From assembly GCA_036365455.1 (NCBI GenBank), contig JAWQUS010000027.1:16852501-16916500 (forward strand): 64,000 nt of DNA, written 5' to 3'. Origin of the DNA: Macrosoma leucophasiata (lineage: Eukaryota > Arthropoda > Insecta > Lepidoptera > Hedylidae). Each line of letters opens with the position of its first letter. Positions within the stretch are counted from its first letter, which is position 1. The translations under genes and the position numbers were made by a program. Below, piece after piece: positions 10,966 through 22,200 of this stretch. A model generated the notes under the pieces. It was not told the DNA's origin. It saw only the letters and a list, made by a program, of their open reading frames with translations, and ran no database searches.

Positions 10966-12120
10966 TCAAGAGAGTCAGCACAAGAGAGTCCGAAATTTGT
11001 AATGCACAAAATTCTTTCTCTAGTGGACACCTGGTTTTTCACGTCCCTACGCCTGCTAAAGAAAATAATGTAGTATGAGATAATTAGGTATTTATTGGTC
11101 AAGATCTGGTTCCCTACTAGCAAACTTCGTCCACATGGGTTGTATCAAAACAGTCTGTCTCGGAACCTATGAAGTGGGCATGATGTAAGCGAGGAGATAC
11201 TCTTTATCCCGCCTTTTCCATGTACCGCAACCGCTGCGGCCGCCATTCGCCCGAGAGCGGCCACTCGTTAGGGCTGTTAGGGGCTGTCCACTACGATAAA
11301 TCGACTTTCCTCTGTCTTTTTATAGTCAGTTGACTCAGCAACGTATCTGAGCGGCAAGATTTATGCCAGGTAAGTACGCTTGTTATGTGTTTTGCATTGG
11401 TGGTCGTTATACGTGAAGAACCTTGCAATCAATCGATGCGATGTATATCCACTCAAACTCAAAACAGTCGATCTCGGAACTTATGAAGTTGCCGTGATGT
11501 AAGCGAGCAGAGATACTCTTTATCCCGCCTTTTCCATGTATTGCAACCGCTGCGGCCCCCATTCGCTCGAGAGCGGCCTCTTGTTAGGGCTGTTAGGGAC
11601 TGTCCACTAGGTTTAATAGACTTTCCACTGTTTTTTTATCGTCAGTCGCTTCAGTTACGTTTCTAAACGTAAAGTTTTTATGACTATTTGCTAGTTGTAT
11701 GTTTTAGTTTGGTAGCCATATTAAAGCATAATGGTATATAAGTTCGCCAATTCGAGAGTATGAATAATGCTTTGAAGAAGCATTTGAGCCAACTTTTTCG
11801 AAAACCTTTTCTTTTGGGACAAAGCCATGAGGTGAATTATAATGTAAACTATAGCAACTTTACCAATTTCATTTCGATTTATTATGACATCGAATACTAT
11901 GATACAAAAGTTACCTACTTCATTCATTCTGCATGTTTTCTAAGCACGGAACTATGCATTAAACTTTTCTGCAATATCTTTTACTTGGGCTGAATTCTAT
12001 CTCGAGTGCACACCGAACAAGGCTTTGTATAGAGCGAGGATTTGCATGTGAAGGTTTATATGAAAAGCTCGACAGCGACGCGGGGCAGTCTTCTTTATTT
12101 GCGGCTAATAACTGCTGGAG

Positions 12121-13045
12121 AGACACGTCTTATTAGTATGTACCTGCGTTGTGTCGTCGATGGCATGTACATTACTTGACCCTTCCATACTGAAAATGTT
12201 ATGGATTTGTTCAATATTGTCCTTAGCGCCTTATATTTTGCCGAATGATTTTGTTTAATAAAAGTTTCTAATGCTTTTTCTATAACTTAAAGATAGGTCC
12301 TATTAGTCAAAGCGTATTTTAACCGATTTCAAAAAAGGAAGATACGTAAGAGTAACAAGTATTCGACAAGAGTCAAAGTAGTCTAACATAGAACGTGTTC
12401 GACTGCATGTACCATGCGTTTTCCGGTATGTTCACCGATTACTTTGTCATTTGTAAACCGATTTTGAATATCCTTGTGTCGATTGAAAGGTTACACTACG
12501 AAATGGTTGGTGGTTGGCAGATTTTGTATATCTCTCTCCACATAGCAAAGATCACTGATAAATAATGGAATGATGAAACTTAAATATATTTTCAATGCAT
12601 CGCTCTACCCAAATCCTTAGTGGAATAAAACTGCTCTAACAAAAGGGGTCCTGGGCAGGCGGAAGTCCAGCGGCTTTGTCGATACGACGTGAAACCCTTC
12701 AAACTTTCCCAATATAGCTCGTGTAGGGTGAATCCTGATTTTTCCGCACGACATAACAACTTAGCGTTACGTGCAATCGAAATATCATAGAACTTTGTAA
12801 CAGACTGTAGTACTTTCAATTTATTTTATGTTAGTGGCGTTTCACAGGTGTACGGGCTCTTTGCAGATTTTGTAAACTTGGTAGTGGTTTGAGTGATGGA
12901 GATTTTACTGATAGTTTTTGGCGTTACTTCTCTAACAGAGCATTCATTTCCGATCCATGTGAACTGCAGCCTTTCAATTTTTATAATATTAGAAACACAT
13001 TTTTGAAGTCGACTGAAGTCTATTAAATTGGCGATTTTATACATA
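12121..13045. other. Stretch with no recognisable gene
   Basis: No domain, exon signature or clear repeat was recognised. Short frames at 12592-12819 and 13044-12826 (minus) have no recognisable content. Confidence 0.4.
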
Positions 13046-13047
13046 AC

Positions 13048-13335
13048 TAGCTATTGCCCGCGGCTTCGCCCGCGTGGACGTCGAAAAGTAGCCTATGTTC
13101 TTTCTCAAAGTCAGCTCTATCTCTGTACCAAATTTCATTAAAATCGGTTCAGTCGTTTGGAAGTGAAAAGGTAACAGACAGACAGACAGACAGCTCGATT
13201 GGAAGAGCGGCTGGACTAGATTCCCAGTAGGTCGCGAGTTCGAGTCTCGCCTGAAGTCAATTTTTTCTTTCCATTTTTCTTTAAAAATAAAATAGATAGA
13301 CAGAGTTACTTTCGCATTTATAATATTAAAATAGT
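13048..13335 (+). mobile_element. Short retroposon family G copy, split by a SINE
   Basis: Starts 'actagctattgcccgcggct' and continues 'tcgcccgcgtgg', 'gtagcctatgttc', 'ccaaatttcattaaaatcgg', then a (GACA)n tract and finally 'cgcatttataatatta'. This is a very common insect repeat layout. A tRNA-like SINE sits inside the GACA tract. Other copies lie at about 30535, 31206, 46838 and 59755. Confidence 0.7.
13193..13305 (+). mobile_element. tRNA-like SINE
   Basis: Contains a D-arm-like 'gctcgattggaagagc', an anticodon-arm-like segment and a B box within 'ggtcgcgagttcgagtctcg', followed by a T-rich stretch. The acceptor stem does not pair, so it is not a functional tRNA gene. It lies inside the (GACA)n tail of a family G copy and the GACA-like sequence resumes after it. 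Confidence 0.6.
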
Positions 13336-13340
13336 AGGGA

Positions 13341-13480
13341 CTAGCCGGCCCCCGCCCCGGCTTCGCACGGGTGCAATGTTACCTACATTACTGCTATCGT
13401 ATAATATAAAATATAGAGCCTACCCATTTACAAAATGATCGGCCATTTATGGAATTGATCTGATACAAAAAATGTGATAA
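13341..13480 (+). repeat. Dispersed repeat family E copy
   Basis: Begins 'actagccggcccccgccccg' and continues 'gcttcgcacgggtgcaatgt'. The same opening is at 42917 and, reversed, at about 34310. The right end is uncertain. Confidence 0.5.
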
Positions 13481-14129
13481 ATGAAGAGCCGCTTTACCGA
13501 TTTTCTACAAACAAATAAACCAACCACTAAATAGATAATATAAGTTATTTATTTGCAAGAATACAATAACATTTTTAGGATCTTAATACTATTTTAATGT
13601 CAGAACATGTATTCAATCCGCAAGCGGATGTGCAAATGCTTAGTAAGAACAAATAGTCCGAACAAAGCCTTAACATTTGGTGAGCCCGTTCATGAGTTAC
13701 AAAATTACAACGAAAAGCGGAATTGATTTTTATATGTATAATTAGATCGTGTAGACCAAAATAAATACATAATGTTCCAGACATAATACTGAATCAAAAA
13801 ATAAAGGTAGATAATAAAGGTAGTAGGATTTGAAAAAATGGCAACACTGGTTGTCAGGTGTCAAAATTGTAGCTCGTATTTAATTATTGTTTAAAAATTA
13901 GTTTTAGTGATTATTATTAGTATTAATAGTGTAATATTCAAGAATTATATATGATTCAAACGGTCAAATGTTGGCGAGGTGATCTGCGGCTTAATCATTA
14001 AGAAAGACTCCTTCGAAAAAACTGACGTCGACCCAACGGTCAGATTTGAAAAATCGATGTAAAACCTGGGGAGTATTGCTTTTAATTAATGTATTTTGTA
14101 GTAAATCCCTGTACATAACAGTATCTATT

Positions 14130-14455
14130 ACACTGCTCACTTAGTGAGCTTCGTCCAGTACTCATAGGCTCTGTTTAATACTCATTTTACTTGACAATAT
14201 GTGGAAGTAAAATTGATGAACTAACAATAGCCGCAGACAATAAAACCCTTCAATAATTTTAGTTCACTGAGTATATTGTTACACTATACATTGTTCTACT
14301 TGCCATTTACACTGCTCATTCTGTGAGCCACGTCAAATACCTACATACAGGCACAGTTTATTCTCTTTTCACTTGACTATATAGTGGAAGTGATATTGAT
14401 GAGAAACATTAGCCACAGACACTCATCCTACTACATTTATACACAACTTGTGTAC
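14130..14455 (+). repeat. Two-copy tandem repeat, about 179 bp apart
   Basis: Shared landmarks are 'cactgctca...gtgagc', 'cacttgac.atat', 'gtggaagt..aattgatgaac' and 'tagccacagaca'. The copies start at about 14131 and 14310. They lie just upstream of the truncated LINE at 14580 and could belong to an older element's 5' region; this is not shown. Confidence 0.55.
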
Positions 14456-14579
14456 TAAACAAATCATATAAGTACTATTACCAGATTTGTTGTCCTGTGT
14501 AATTAAGTTTGAGCATTAATTTATATAAAGATTTATAAGTTATAGATAGGTTATAATATAAAATTAATTAATAAATATA

Positions 14580-16185
14580 TAAAATATAACACTTCTTGCT
14601 CTTTCTTTCAAAGGCGTTTGACTGCGTGGATCACAATACATTAATTGGCAAACTTGATCATTATGGACTTGAAAATAAAGCTCTTCAACTTGTTCAATCT
14701 TACCTTAAGGATCGGGAACAAGTAGTTCAAGTGAATGGAGTAAAATCTCAAGGTGCAAAGACAGGAATGGGTGTCCCACAGGGCTCAATATTAGGACCAT
14801 TTCTGTTTTTAGTCTACGTTAATGATTTACTTCATTTGATGCCTAACAGTATGCCCAAAACAATTTTATTTGCAGACGATACTTCAATAGTTTTTAAAGT
14901 GAACAGACGAAATCCAGATTACGATACTGTAAAATAGGTCATAGGAGAAGTACATAAATGGTTTACTGTCAATAATCTTGCACTGAATAGTAAAAAATCC
15001 AAATGTATCCGTTTTACTCTCCCTAATGTAAAAAGTAAAGAAGGAGACATTTTTATAAACAATGACAAAATTCAATTTGTTGATGACGCTAACTTCTTGG
15101 GAATAACGCTTGACTCGAAGTTACAATGGGGACCACATATTAGGCAGTTAGCGAAACGTCTGAGTGCCGCAGCTTATGCTGTTAGAAAAATTAGGCAATT
15201 AACTGATATAGACACTGCAAGACTTGTTTATTTTAGCTTTTTTCACAGTGTCATGTCCTATGGTATTTTATTGTAGGGTCGAGCGGCTGACGTACAATCA
15301 ATTTTCGTATTACAGAAGAGAGCCATTAGAGCGATGTATAACTTACGTAGTCGTGATTCTTTGAAAGAACTATTTAAAGAAATAAATATAATGACAGTCC
15401 CTTGCCATTACATCTATGAAAATATACTTTTCGCGAGGAAAACTTTACATCTGTTTGATAAAATCTCCGATAGGCATAGTTATAATACGAGGAATAAGAA
15501 CAAGCTGTCTCTGCTAAGTTTTCGACTGACGAAAACTAATACATCTTTCTTAAAATATAGTGTAGAATTTTATAACAAGATCCCATCCGGGACTGCTGAA
15601 CTCACCGATAGAATTGATGAATTTGAATTTCAAAGCATTAATTAAACGCACTCTATGTAAAAAGGCTTACCATAAACTCGAGGACTATCTCAAGGATAGA
15701 AATGTTTGGCTAAATGCTAATCTAGCTCTGCAAGGGTGTTAAATGTAATAATTAAAGTGTAATGTTGATATTATATTGTTAATTTTAAATTTGTTTAAAT
15801 TATGGAAAATTGTAAAAATATGCCTAAGAGACATTTTTAAAAGAGGCGACTGAGTTTTTTCCGGCAATTTTTTCTCAGATCATATTGGCCTTTGGAACTT
15901 TGCCGGTGAATGACAAAGAATGACTCTTTTTCTTTTCTTTTTACTCTTTGTTATCAGTTTGTAAAGGGGAAATGAGACATTCTACTGATATACTTTTTTA
16001 CACTAGTTTATTACATTTAGTTTTACCTTAGTTATATTCTTGACTTTACATATATTTTTTATTTTGTTTGACATGTATATTAATTGTTGTTCACTTTAAT
16101 TTATTTTGTTTGTTTTTTGACGTGTCATAAGAGGTGCCTGTCACCCTAAATGAATAAATGAGTTTCTGATTCTGATTCTGTATAA
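14580..16185 (+). mobile_element. 5'-truncated jockey/CR1-like LINE
   Basis: Holds the C-terminal half of a reverse transcriptase ORF, about 0.42 kb of 3' UTR and a terminal repeat of 'gattct' (16165-16180), typical of a non-LTR retrotransposon 3' end. Everything upstream of the RT palm (endonuclease and ORF1) is missing. Clade assignment to jockey or CR1 is by general resemblance of the RT. Confidence 0.8.
14596..15742 (+). pseudogene. LINE reverse transcriptase, dead fragment
   Basis: One frame holds [11 protein letters not shown] (RT palm motif A), [10 protein letters not shown], the catalytic FADDTS, and the later GITLD...W thumb region. It is stopped by two in-frame TAG codons at 14935-14937 and 15274-15276; the second sits where W or another residue precedes GRA. 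A one-base shift near 15630 is needed to continue into the usual C-terminus, which then ends at TAA 15740-15742. So it is a recently killed copy, with few lesions in over 1.1 kb. No function is expected. Confidence 0.85.
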
Positions 16186-16952
16186 ACTTTCAACTTGCTG
16201 TCAGAATTTTCGGAGGGAAACTCGGCCAAAGATCTCATCCGTCGACGTTAGTAACCTCGACTTTCCTTACATTCACATATATCATATCACGCCTAATCCA
16301 TCAAGCTACAACCAACTGTTAGTATGTCTAATGTTACTCCCCGTTATGTCAGTCTAAAGTCTCCAGAGCTTTTGTTTTCTATTATAGATTCCATCTGACA
16401 TATGATTGAAATGTACAATGAAATCCAAATGTGAACACAGCCAAAGCGAAATGTAGGTTTTCATGGCAGATTTATAAAACACCAAAACAGGGTGCCGGTT
16501 GAAGTATTTGTGAATGTGTTTCAGTAAAATAAAAACTTTTTTATTTAGTTTTTGGCGTGTACGCGTGGATATTTTATGCTCAGGTGGGGCCGTCGAGATA
16601 TTGCGCCCTTGTATACTGTGCACAGCACCTATTCACATTTGCTTTATTTTATCGTAACTACACTTCGCTCGCGACTTTGGAGATTGTTATGAAAGAGAAA
16701 GAAAGTTAATTCAATTCCAGACATTGTTAACTAATAAATAGGATTTTTTTACAGTACCCAACAATAAACATTGCACATCGAGCCTACGAAAGAGACAATA
16801 GGCTAGATTCGGCTTTGTAGAGTGTTATCTCTGCTGCACACTGCGTAAGCATTAAAAGTCCGGTATTGGTCAAATCTTAATCAAAATGGTCGACAAATGT
16901 CATATAAGTCGGGACCGAAAGAGATAACCCTGTACAAATACAAACCGACATA
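16186..16952. other. Stretch with no recognisable gene
   Basis: AT-rich. The piece 16440-16680 resembles 17520-17760 ('acaccaaaacagggtgccgg', 'gaagtatttgtgaatgtgtt', 'cacgcgtggatattttatgc', 'gcgcccttgta.actgtgca'), so it is a local direct duplication of about 240 bp. No coding content was recognised. Confidence 0.55.
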
Positions 16953-16960
16953 AGCTGAAG

Positions 16961-17223
16961 CAGTGTTGCTAAACTATCGATAGTTGCGCTATCGATAGTT
17001 GACCTCGAAAAATAGTCGATAGCGCGATAGCACTATCGAAAATATCGACATGCTGCAATACTATCGATACTATCGATATCGATAGTATCGATAGTTTCGA
17101 TAGTATCGATAGTATTGCAGCATGGCGATATTTTCTATAGTACTATCGCGCTATCGACTATTTTTTCGAGGTCACGATAGTTCACAATACTATCGATAGA
17201 CTATTACTATTGCAACAACACTA
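16961..17223. mobile_element. Palindromic hAT-like MITE rich in TATCGATA
   Basis: A 263-bp near-complete palindrome bounded by exact 8-bp duplications 'agctgaag' at 16953-16960 and 17224-17231. The left end is 'cagtgttgct', the right end '...gcaacaacacta', which fits the CAGTG-type ends and 8-bp duplications of hAT elements. The interior is built from repeated CTATCGATAG units, including 'ctatcgatatcgatag' at the centre, with arms 'cctcgaaaaatagtcgatag' and its mirror. It encodes nothing and would fold into a long hairpin. Confidence 0.85.
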
Positions 17224-17282
17224 AGCTGAAGTCTCCTTCCTGAGGTAGATGTGCAATATTTCTTGTTGAATACTTACCCCCA

Positions 17283-17452
17283 CCCCCCTTATTCATAAAC
17301 GTACATTAATGATTTTAATTTGTTCGATTTTTAATCGTTTTAGCTATAGAATGCTTTGTCTTTGTCAGTTGCATTGTCAAATGTGCAGGATAGAAAAAGA
17401 CAAAGCAGAGATTGGCAACACTTTAGCTAAAATACGTTTATGAATAAGGGGG
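17283..17452. mobile_element. MITE with 19-bp terminal inverted repeats
   Basis: Ends are 'cccccttattcataaacgt' and its reverse complement at 17434-17452. About 170 bp, no ORF. A 'tta' stands on both outer sides (left side blurred by extra C), compatible with a short TA or TTA target duplication. Superfamily not decided. Confidence 0.75.
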
Positions 17453-17519
17453 TTACTGTATATGGCAATATGACGGATGAAAAAAAATTATAAATCACGC
17501 CCATAAAAATAAGATGTAG

Positions 17520-17765
17520 ATGTACGCAGATTTTTAAAACATCAAACAAAACCAGGGTGGGTGCCGGATAAAGTATTTGTGAATGTGTTTTTTATTTAGT
17601 TTTTAGCGTCAGGTGCACGCGTGGATATTTTATGCTCAGATGGGGCCGCCGAGTAACAGCGCCCTTGTGTACTGTGCACCTATTCATATTTGTTGTATTT
17701 CATCGCAACTACACTTGCTCGTGACATCGGAAGGAGAGATTGTTAGGAAAGAAGAAAGTAAATAT
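17520..17765 (+). repeat. Second copy of a local direct duplication
   Basis: Matches 16440-16700: 'ccagggtgggtgccgg', 'aagtatttgtgaatgtgttt', 'gcacgcgtggatattttatg', 'tggggccgccgagtaac' and 'actacactt.gctcg.gac'. The two copies flank both MITEs at 16.96-17.45 kb. Confidence 0.65.
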
Positions 17766-18239
17766 AATTGTAGTCATTTGAACAAATGGGCTTACGTACA
17801 AAATTGTCCAATCACAGCCTATCGAACCTTAGAGTAGAGAATTTGCAATTTTCAACAGACTTTTAATTAGCTGAATAATATAATTAAATATACCTATTTA
17901 AAGAAAATAATATACTTGTGTAAAATACAAGAAGCCAAATCAGTGCAAATAAAATCTCCGCATTCGGTTTTGGGCGTTATTTCCGAATCTCGGGCTTAAT
18001 GCTCTCTAGTTTCTACGAAAGGCGTACTTTCTTGAAATGCACAGCCACACCTCACAGCTTAAGCCGGAGCCGACGGCTTAGCAGCTCAAATGAAAGTTTA
18101 CACAAAAGATAAATCCGCCGCCTCCTCGCCCAAACTACTTTACACATCTACTTTTCTGTTTTATGCTGTTCTAGTTTATCGTTATTGCTTTCGCATCAAT
18201 TTTAATTCGACACAGTTAAAATGCTTATATATTATAATA

Positions 18240-18536
18240 CATTTTTTTTTATGTAATGGAAGTGGCAAACAAGCATGCAGCTCACATTGATGTTAAGTGA
18301 TGACTGCAGCCCATAGACACCCACACGAAGACCAAGGTCAAAATGCAGATGCGTTACCACTCCTGAGGCCTAAGGTGTTATGCCTCTGTGCCGGAAATTA
18401 CAGGGCCGTACATTACCACCTGAGCGGAACACGATAGTGCTGAGCACTAACATTTAGCGGCAAGTAAATTAGGTAATGCGATGGTGCCTACGCCCGCGAG
18501 CTCCATCACTGGAGCTCTACCACCAGTTACCATACC
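18240..18536 (-). repeat. Dispersed repeat family A, full copy
   Basis: Reads from a T-run through 'atgtaatggaagtggcaaac', 'ttaagtgatgactgcagccc', 'tcctgaggcctaaggtgtta', 'ggaaattacagggccgtaca', 'ggcaagtaaattaggtaatg' to 'gagctctaccacca'. Minus orientation places the A-rich tail at 3'. About 295 bp, non-coding. Confidence 0.85.
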
Positions 18537-18766
18537 TACATTATTCATAGCCAATCATTGCACTTTTTAACTTGTAAGTAAATATATTCAAATTAACACG
18601 GTAACACGACGGTGACCGCGATCTCGACAGGCATTTTATGGACTATTGGCAGTTTTGCCACCAGTCACATAGTACTCTCTTGATATGAATGATGTTATCA
18701 CAACATATGGATCGCATTGTACGTGTATGATTGCCTGGTTATTGGATGTAAAAACGTTATCTATCC

Positions 18767-19148
18767 TGGAGGAGCCGGGGAATTAAGGGCAGAAAGGTAC
18801 CTGGATAGTCAGCATCTTTCTTACGTAGGTCACTGGTTCTTGAAGGGGGCCCCCGTGTCTTCTCCAGGTGTTAACTTTTATATTTGAGTTTTCTTTGGAT
18901 TTCACACACACATCACAAAACACAGTCAATCACTGCACTGCACTTTTAGTTCATTAAATTAATTTCTTTTTGCGGAGCGTACGCGTGAACCGTCCATTTC
19001 TTATTGAAAAAGGGCGAGAGAGAGAGGGGAAAGGATGCGGGGCGAGAGGGAAGAACGTTTGGAATACGCATTCAAATTAAATTTGTTTTATGAATTTAAA
19101 AAGAAAATATGACATAGGCATGTAAAAAGTTTATATTAGGCGTAACCA
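18767..19148 (-). repeat. 3' LTR of the BEL/Pao element
   Basis: Begins 'tggaggagccggggaatt' and ends 'ggcgtaacca' on the plus strand; identical in length to the right copy. The short purine-poor stretch inward of it (19149-19175) contains a G-run on the plus strand, so the polypurine tract is not obvious. Confidence 0.95.
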
Positions 19149-19292
19149 ACTTCGGGGGGCCTAGAGGTTTCCTCTACATTGAGTTGAGTCAATATATATA
19201 TATAAGAATGAAAAAAAAAAGTATATATTTATAATATGATTAGGAGTAGGCGAAATGATTTTTTTTTTTTTGTAATGTCATGAGTGATGTGT

Positions 19293-22200
19293 TTATTGAG
19301 TAGGTAAAGGACAAAGTCTAGTCACTGGTCGAATATAAGATCCAGTGGCGGATTTGACTTTAACTGTACGAATGATTTTGTCCTTTCCCGGGAAAATCTC
19401 CGTAACAAGAGCTAAAGGCCAGTGCATTGGATGAGTATTGTCATCTTTTATAATAACTAATTTACCCACAGTAACAGGGTTTGAGGGTGTGTTCCATTTA
19501 TACCGTTGTTGTAGCGAGGTGAGATATTCAATATTCCATCGTTTCCAATAACTTTGAACTATTTTATTGAGTAGCTGATAGCGAGTGAGTCTATTCTCAG
19601 AGACAGTAGGGTCAATTTGTTCAGCGGGTAGAAATTGTAATGAAGTTATGTTTAAAAAATGATTAGGCGTTAAAGCTGTTAGATCAGAAGGATTATTAGA
19701 AAGTTCACAGATCGGGCGGCTATTTAACAAGCTTTCAATTTGAGTAAGTATAGTGTTGAACTCCTCATAGGTAAGGATTTGTTTTCCTATAGATTTATAT
19801 AAATGAGTTTTAACAGATTTGACGTTAGTTTCACTTAAACCGTTAAAATGCGGGCCATAAGGTGGGCTATGCTTGAATTCGATTTTATATTGTGTTAAAT
19901 AATGACTCAAGTGTTTTTCTACATCTGAAGTTTTAATTAAAGAGTAGACTTCATCTAATTTACGTTTAGCACCAATGAAGTTAGTGCCTCCATCACTATA
20001 TAGCATGGAAAGTGGACCTCTACGAGAGATAAATCTTTTAAAGGCGGCGAGAAATAAATCCGTACTAAGATCGGATACCAATTCGAGGTGTAGTGCTTTG
20101 GTAGTTAGACACACGAATAAACAGATGTATGCTTTATGACTTTTTACACCACGGCGCCGTATATGAGTGATAAAGAAAGGTCCAGCATAATCAACAGCTG
20201 TGTGGACAAATGCCTTTACTTGTGTGACTCTGATAGCGGGAAGATCACCCATAGGAGGGTTTGTTATTCGAGGTTTGAATTTATAACATGTATTACAATC
20301 ATGAACAATTTTACGAATGAAACTTCGTGCAGAGAGAATCCAATATTTCTGTCTAAGTAATGCTAAGAGAAGGGCGGGTCCAGTATGCAAATGTATTTTA
20401 TGATAATATTCAATAAGTAGTGTCACAATGCGATCTTTAGGTAACAATATAGGGTGTTTAATATCGAAATTAAGCTGAGAGTGAGAAAGCCTACCACCAA
20501 CTCGAAGCAGACCAGTACTGTCAATAAAGGGATTGAGTTTCAAAATAGCTTTGTTTTTACAAATTTGCTTGTTTTTAATGGAATTAATCTCTTGAGTGAA
20601 ATATTTAGATTGTACAAAGCGTAACAAATAGATTTCAGCGGATTCTAAATCATGAGTAGTAATCGGACCACGTGATTTTAATAATTTTGTGAAACGTAAT
20701 ACATAAATGAGGGAGCGTATAAGTGTCGACCAGGAGGAGACACGTTCGACGAGATTTTGAATAAAGTGAGCATTTTCCGGACCTGTTTGTACTAATAATG
20801 AAAGAGTTTTCTTTTCAGGTGATTCTTCTTTGTGATTAACTTTGAATTCTGTTACAGGCCAATCAGAGACGGGAAGAGATAGCCACTGCGGGCCACAAAA
20901 CCAGAGTGTGTTATCATCTAAGCTTTTTGGAGTTACAGGTCTAGAGATTATATCGGCGGGATTTTCTACACCTTTGACGTGAAACCAGTGCGGAGCGGAT
21001 AAATATTCATTAATTTGAGCGATGCGATTAGCTACAAACGTGTGAAATTTATATGCGGGGGAATGAATCCAAGTGAGCGTTATTGTTGAGTCAGAGAAAG
21101 CATAAATATCACGTATAGTATAGCGTTTATTAAAAACAGTACGAACAGAGTCTATTAATTTTGCTAGTAACAAAGCGGCGCAAAGCTCTAAGCGAGCAAG
21201 GGTTTTATTAGGGGATGAGACTTTAGACTTGGATGTAAGTAATTTGATTGAATGAGAGTGTGACTTTTTATCAGTATCAACGCGAACGTATACACAAGCA
21301 CCGTAACACTTTTCGCTAGCATCGGCAAATCCAATAAGCGTTACTTGTAAACGGCGAGCGATACCTATATGGCGTGGAATTTTTAAACCTTTTAATTCAA
21401 TCAATTCTTTATAAAACTGATTCCATTGGTTGAGAATAAAATCAGGCACTTCGTCATCCCATTCGAGCCCCAATTTCCAGCATTTTTGAATTAAAAGTTT
21501 CATGAACGTTACAACCGGGTTTATTAGACCCAGTGGATCAAATAATCGAGCGGTCACCGACAATAAGGAGCGTTTAGTACATGTATCAGGCAAATCAAAA
21601 TTAAAAATCTGAAAGCTAAAATTATCGTCAGTGGGTAACCATTTCATACCTATTATTTTAGTAGCAGAATTAGAGTCAGAGTCGAAATTTATAGCGTGTG
21701 GGCTCCTATGAGATGACGGAATATGAGAAATGAGTTCTTTACTATTTGATATCCATTTAACTAAATTAAAACCTCCTGACTTAAACATTTCGATCATTTG
21801 ATTATAAGTATTTTCAGCGGTATCTATATCGATAAGTGAGCCGACGTAATCGTCCATATACATGTGGTTTTCGGCTTCATAAGCGGCGAGGGAGTGAGTA
21901 CCGCGGCTATCAGCAGCCAGTTGGCGAACAACGCGCATCGCGAGGTAAGGCGAGCTTGAAACACCAAAACATACCCTATTGAATTGAAATACTTCGATAT
22001 GAGCTTTAGGATCGAATCGGAAAAGAATCCGTTGATAATTTTGGTGTTCTGGTGAGAGTTTGACTTGAAAGTACATTTTTTCTATGTCTGCGTTTAATGC
22101 GATAGGGAACATGCGTAAGTTCAAGAGTAAATTGAAAATATGACTTTGTAAGTTGGGACCTATATAGAGTAAATCATTGAGTGATTTTCCTGAAGTGGTT

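Larger units (their letters stand above)
9330..12120. repeat. Local duplication blocks P and Q
   Basis: Block P ('gcaaccgctgcggccgccat', 'gggctgttaggg', 'tgtccactaggataaat', 'gactttccactgtctttt', 'cagtcacctcagt.acgt') appears at about 9330-9480, 11195-11375 and 11505-11690. The last two lie about 315 bp apart and share the lead-in 'atgatgtaagcgag.agata'. Block Q ('ttttctaagcacg.aactat', 'ttaaacttttctgcaatat', 'gatttgcatgtgaaggtt') appears at about 10515-10680 and 11929-12120. The order P then Q is kept, so this seems to be a diverged segmental or tandem duplication with later insertions. No coding role is visible. Confidence 0.65.

Noticed and set aside
13193..13265. Possible tRNA gene
   Set aside because: A and B boxes are present but the acceptor stem does not pair and the sequence runs into a T-rich SINE tail inside a GACA tract.
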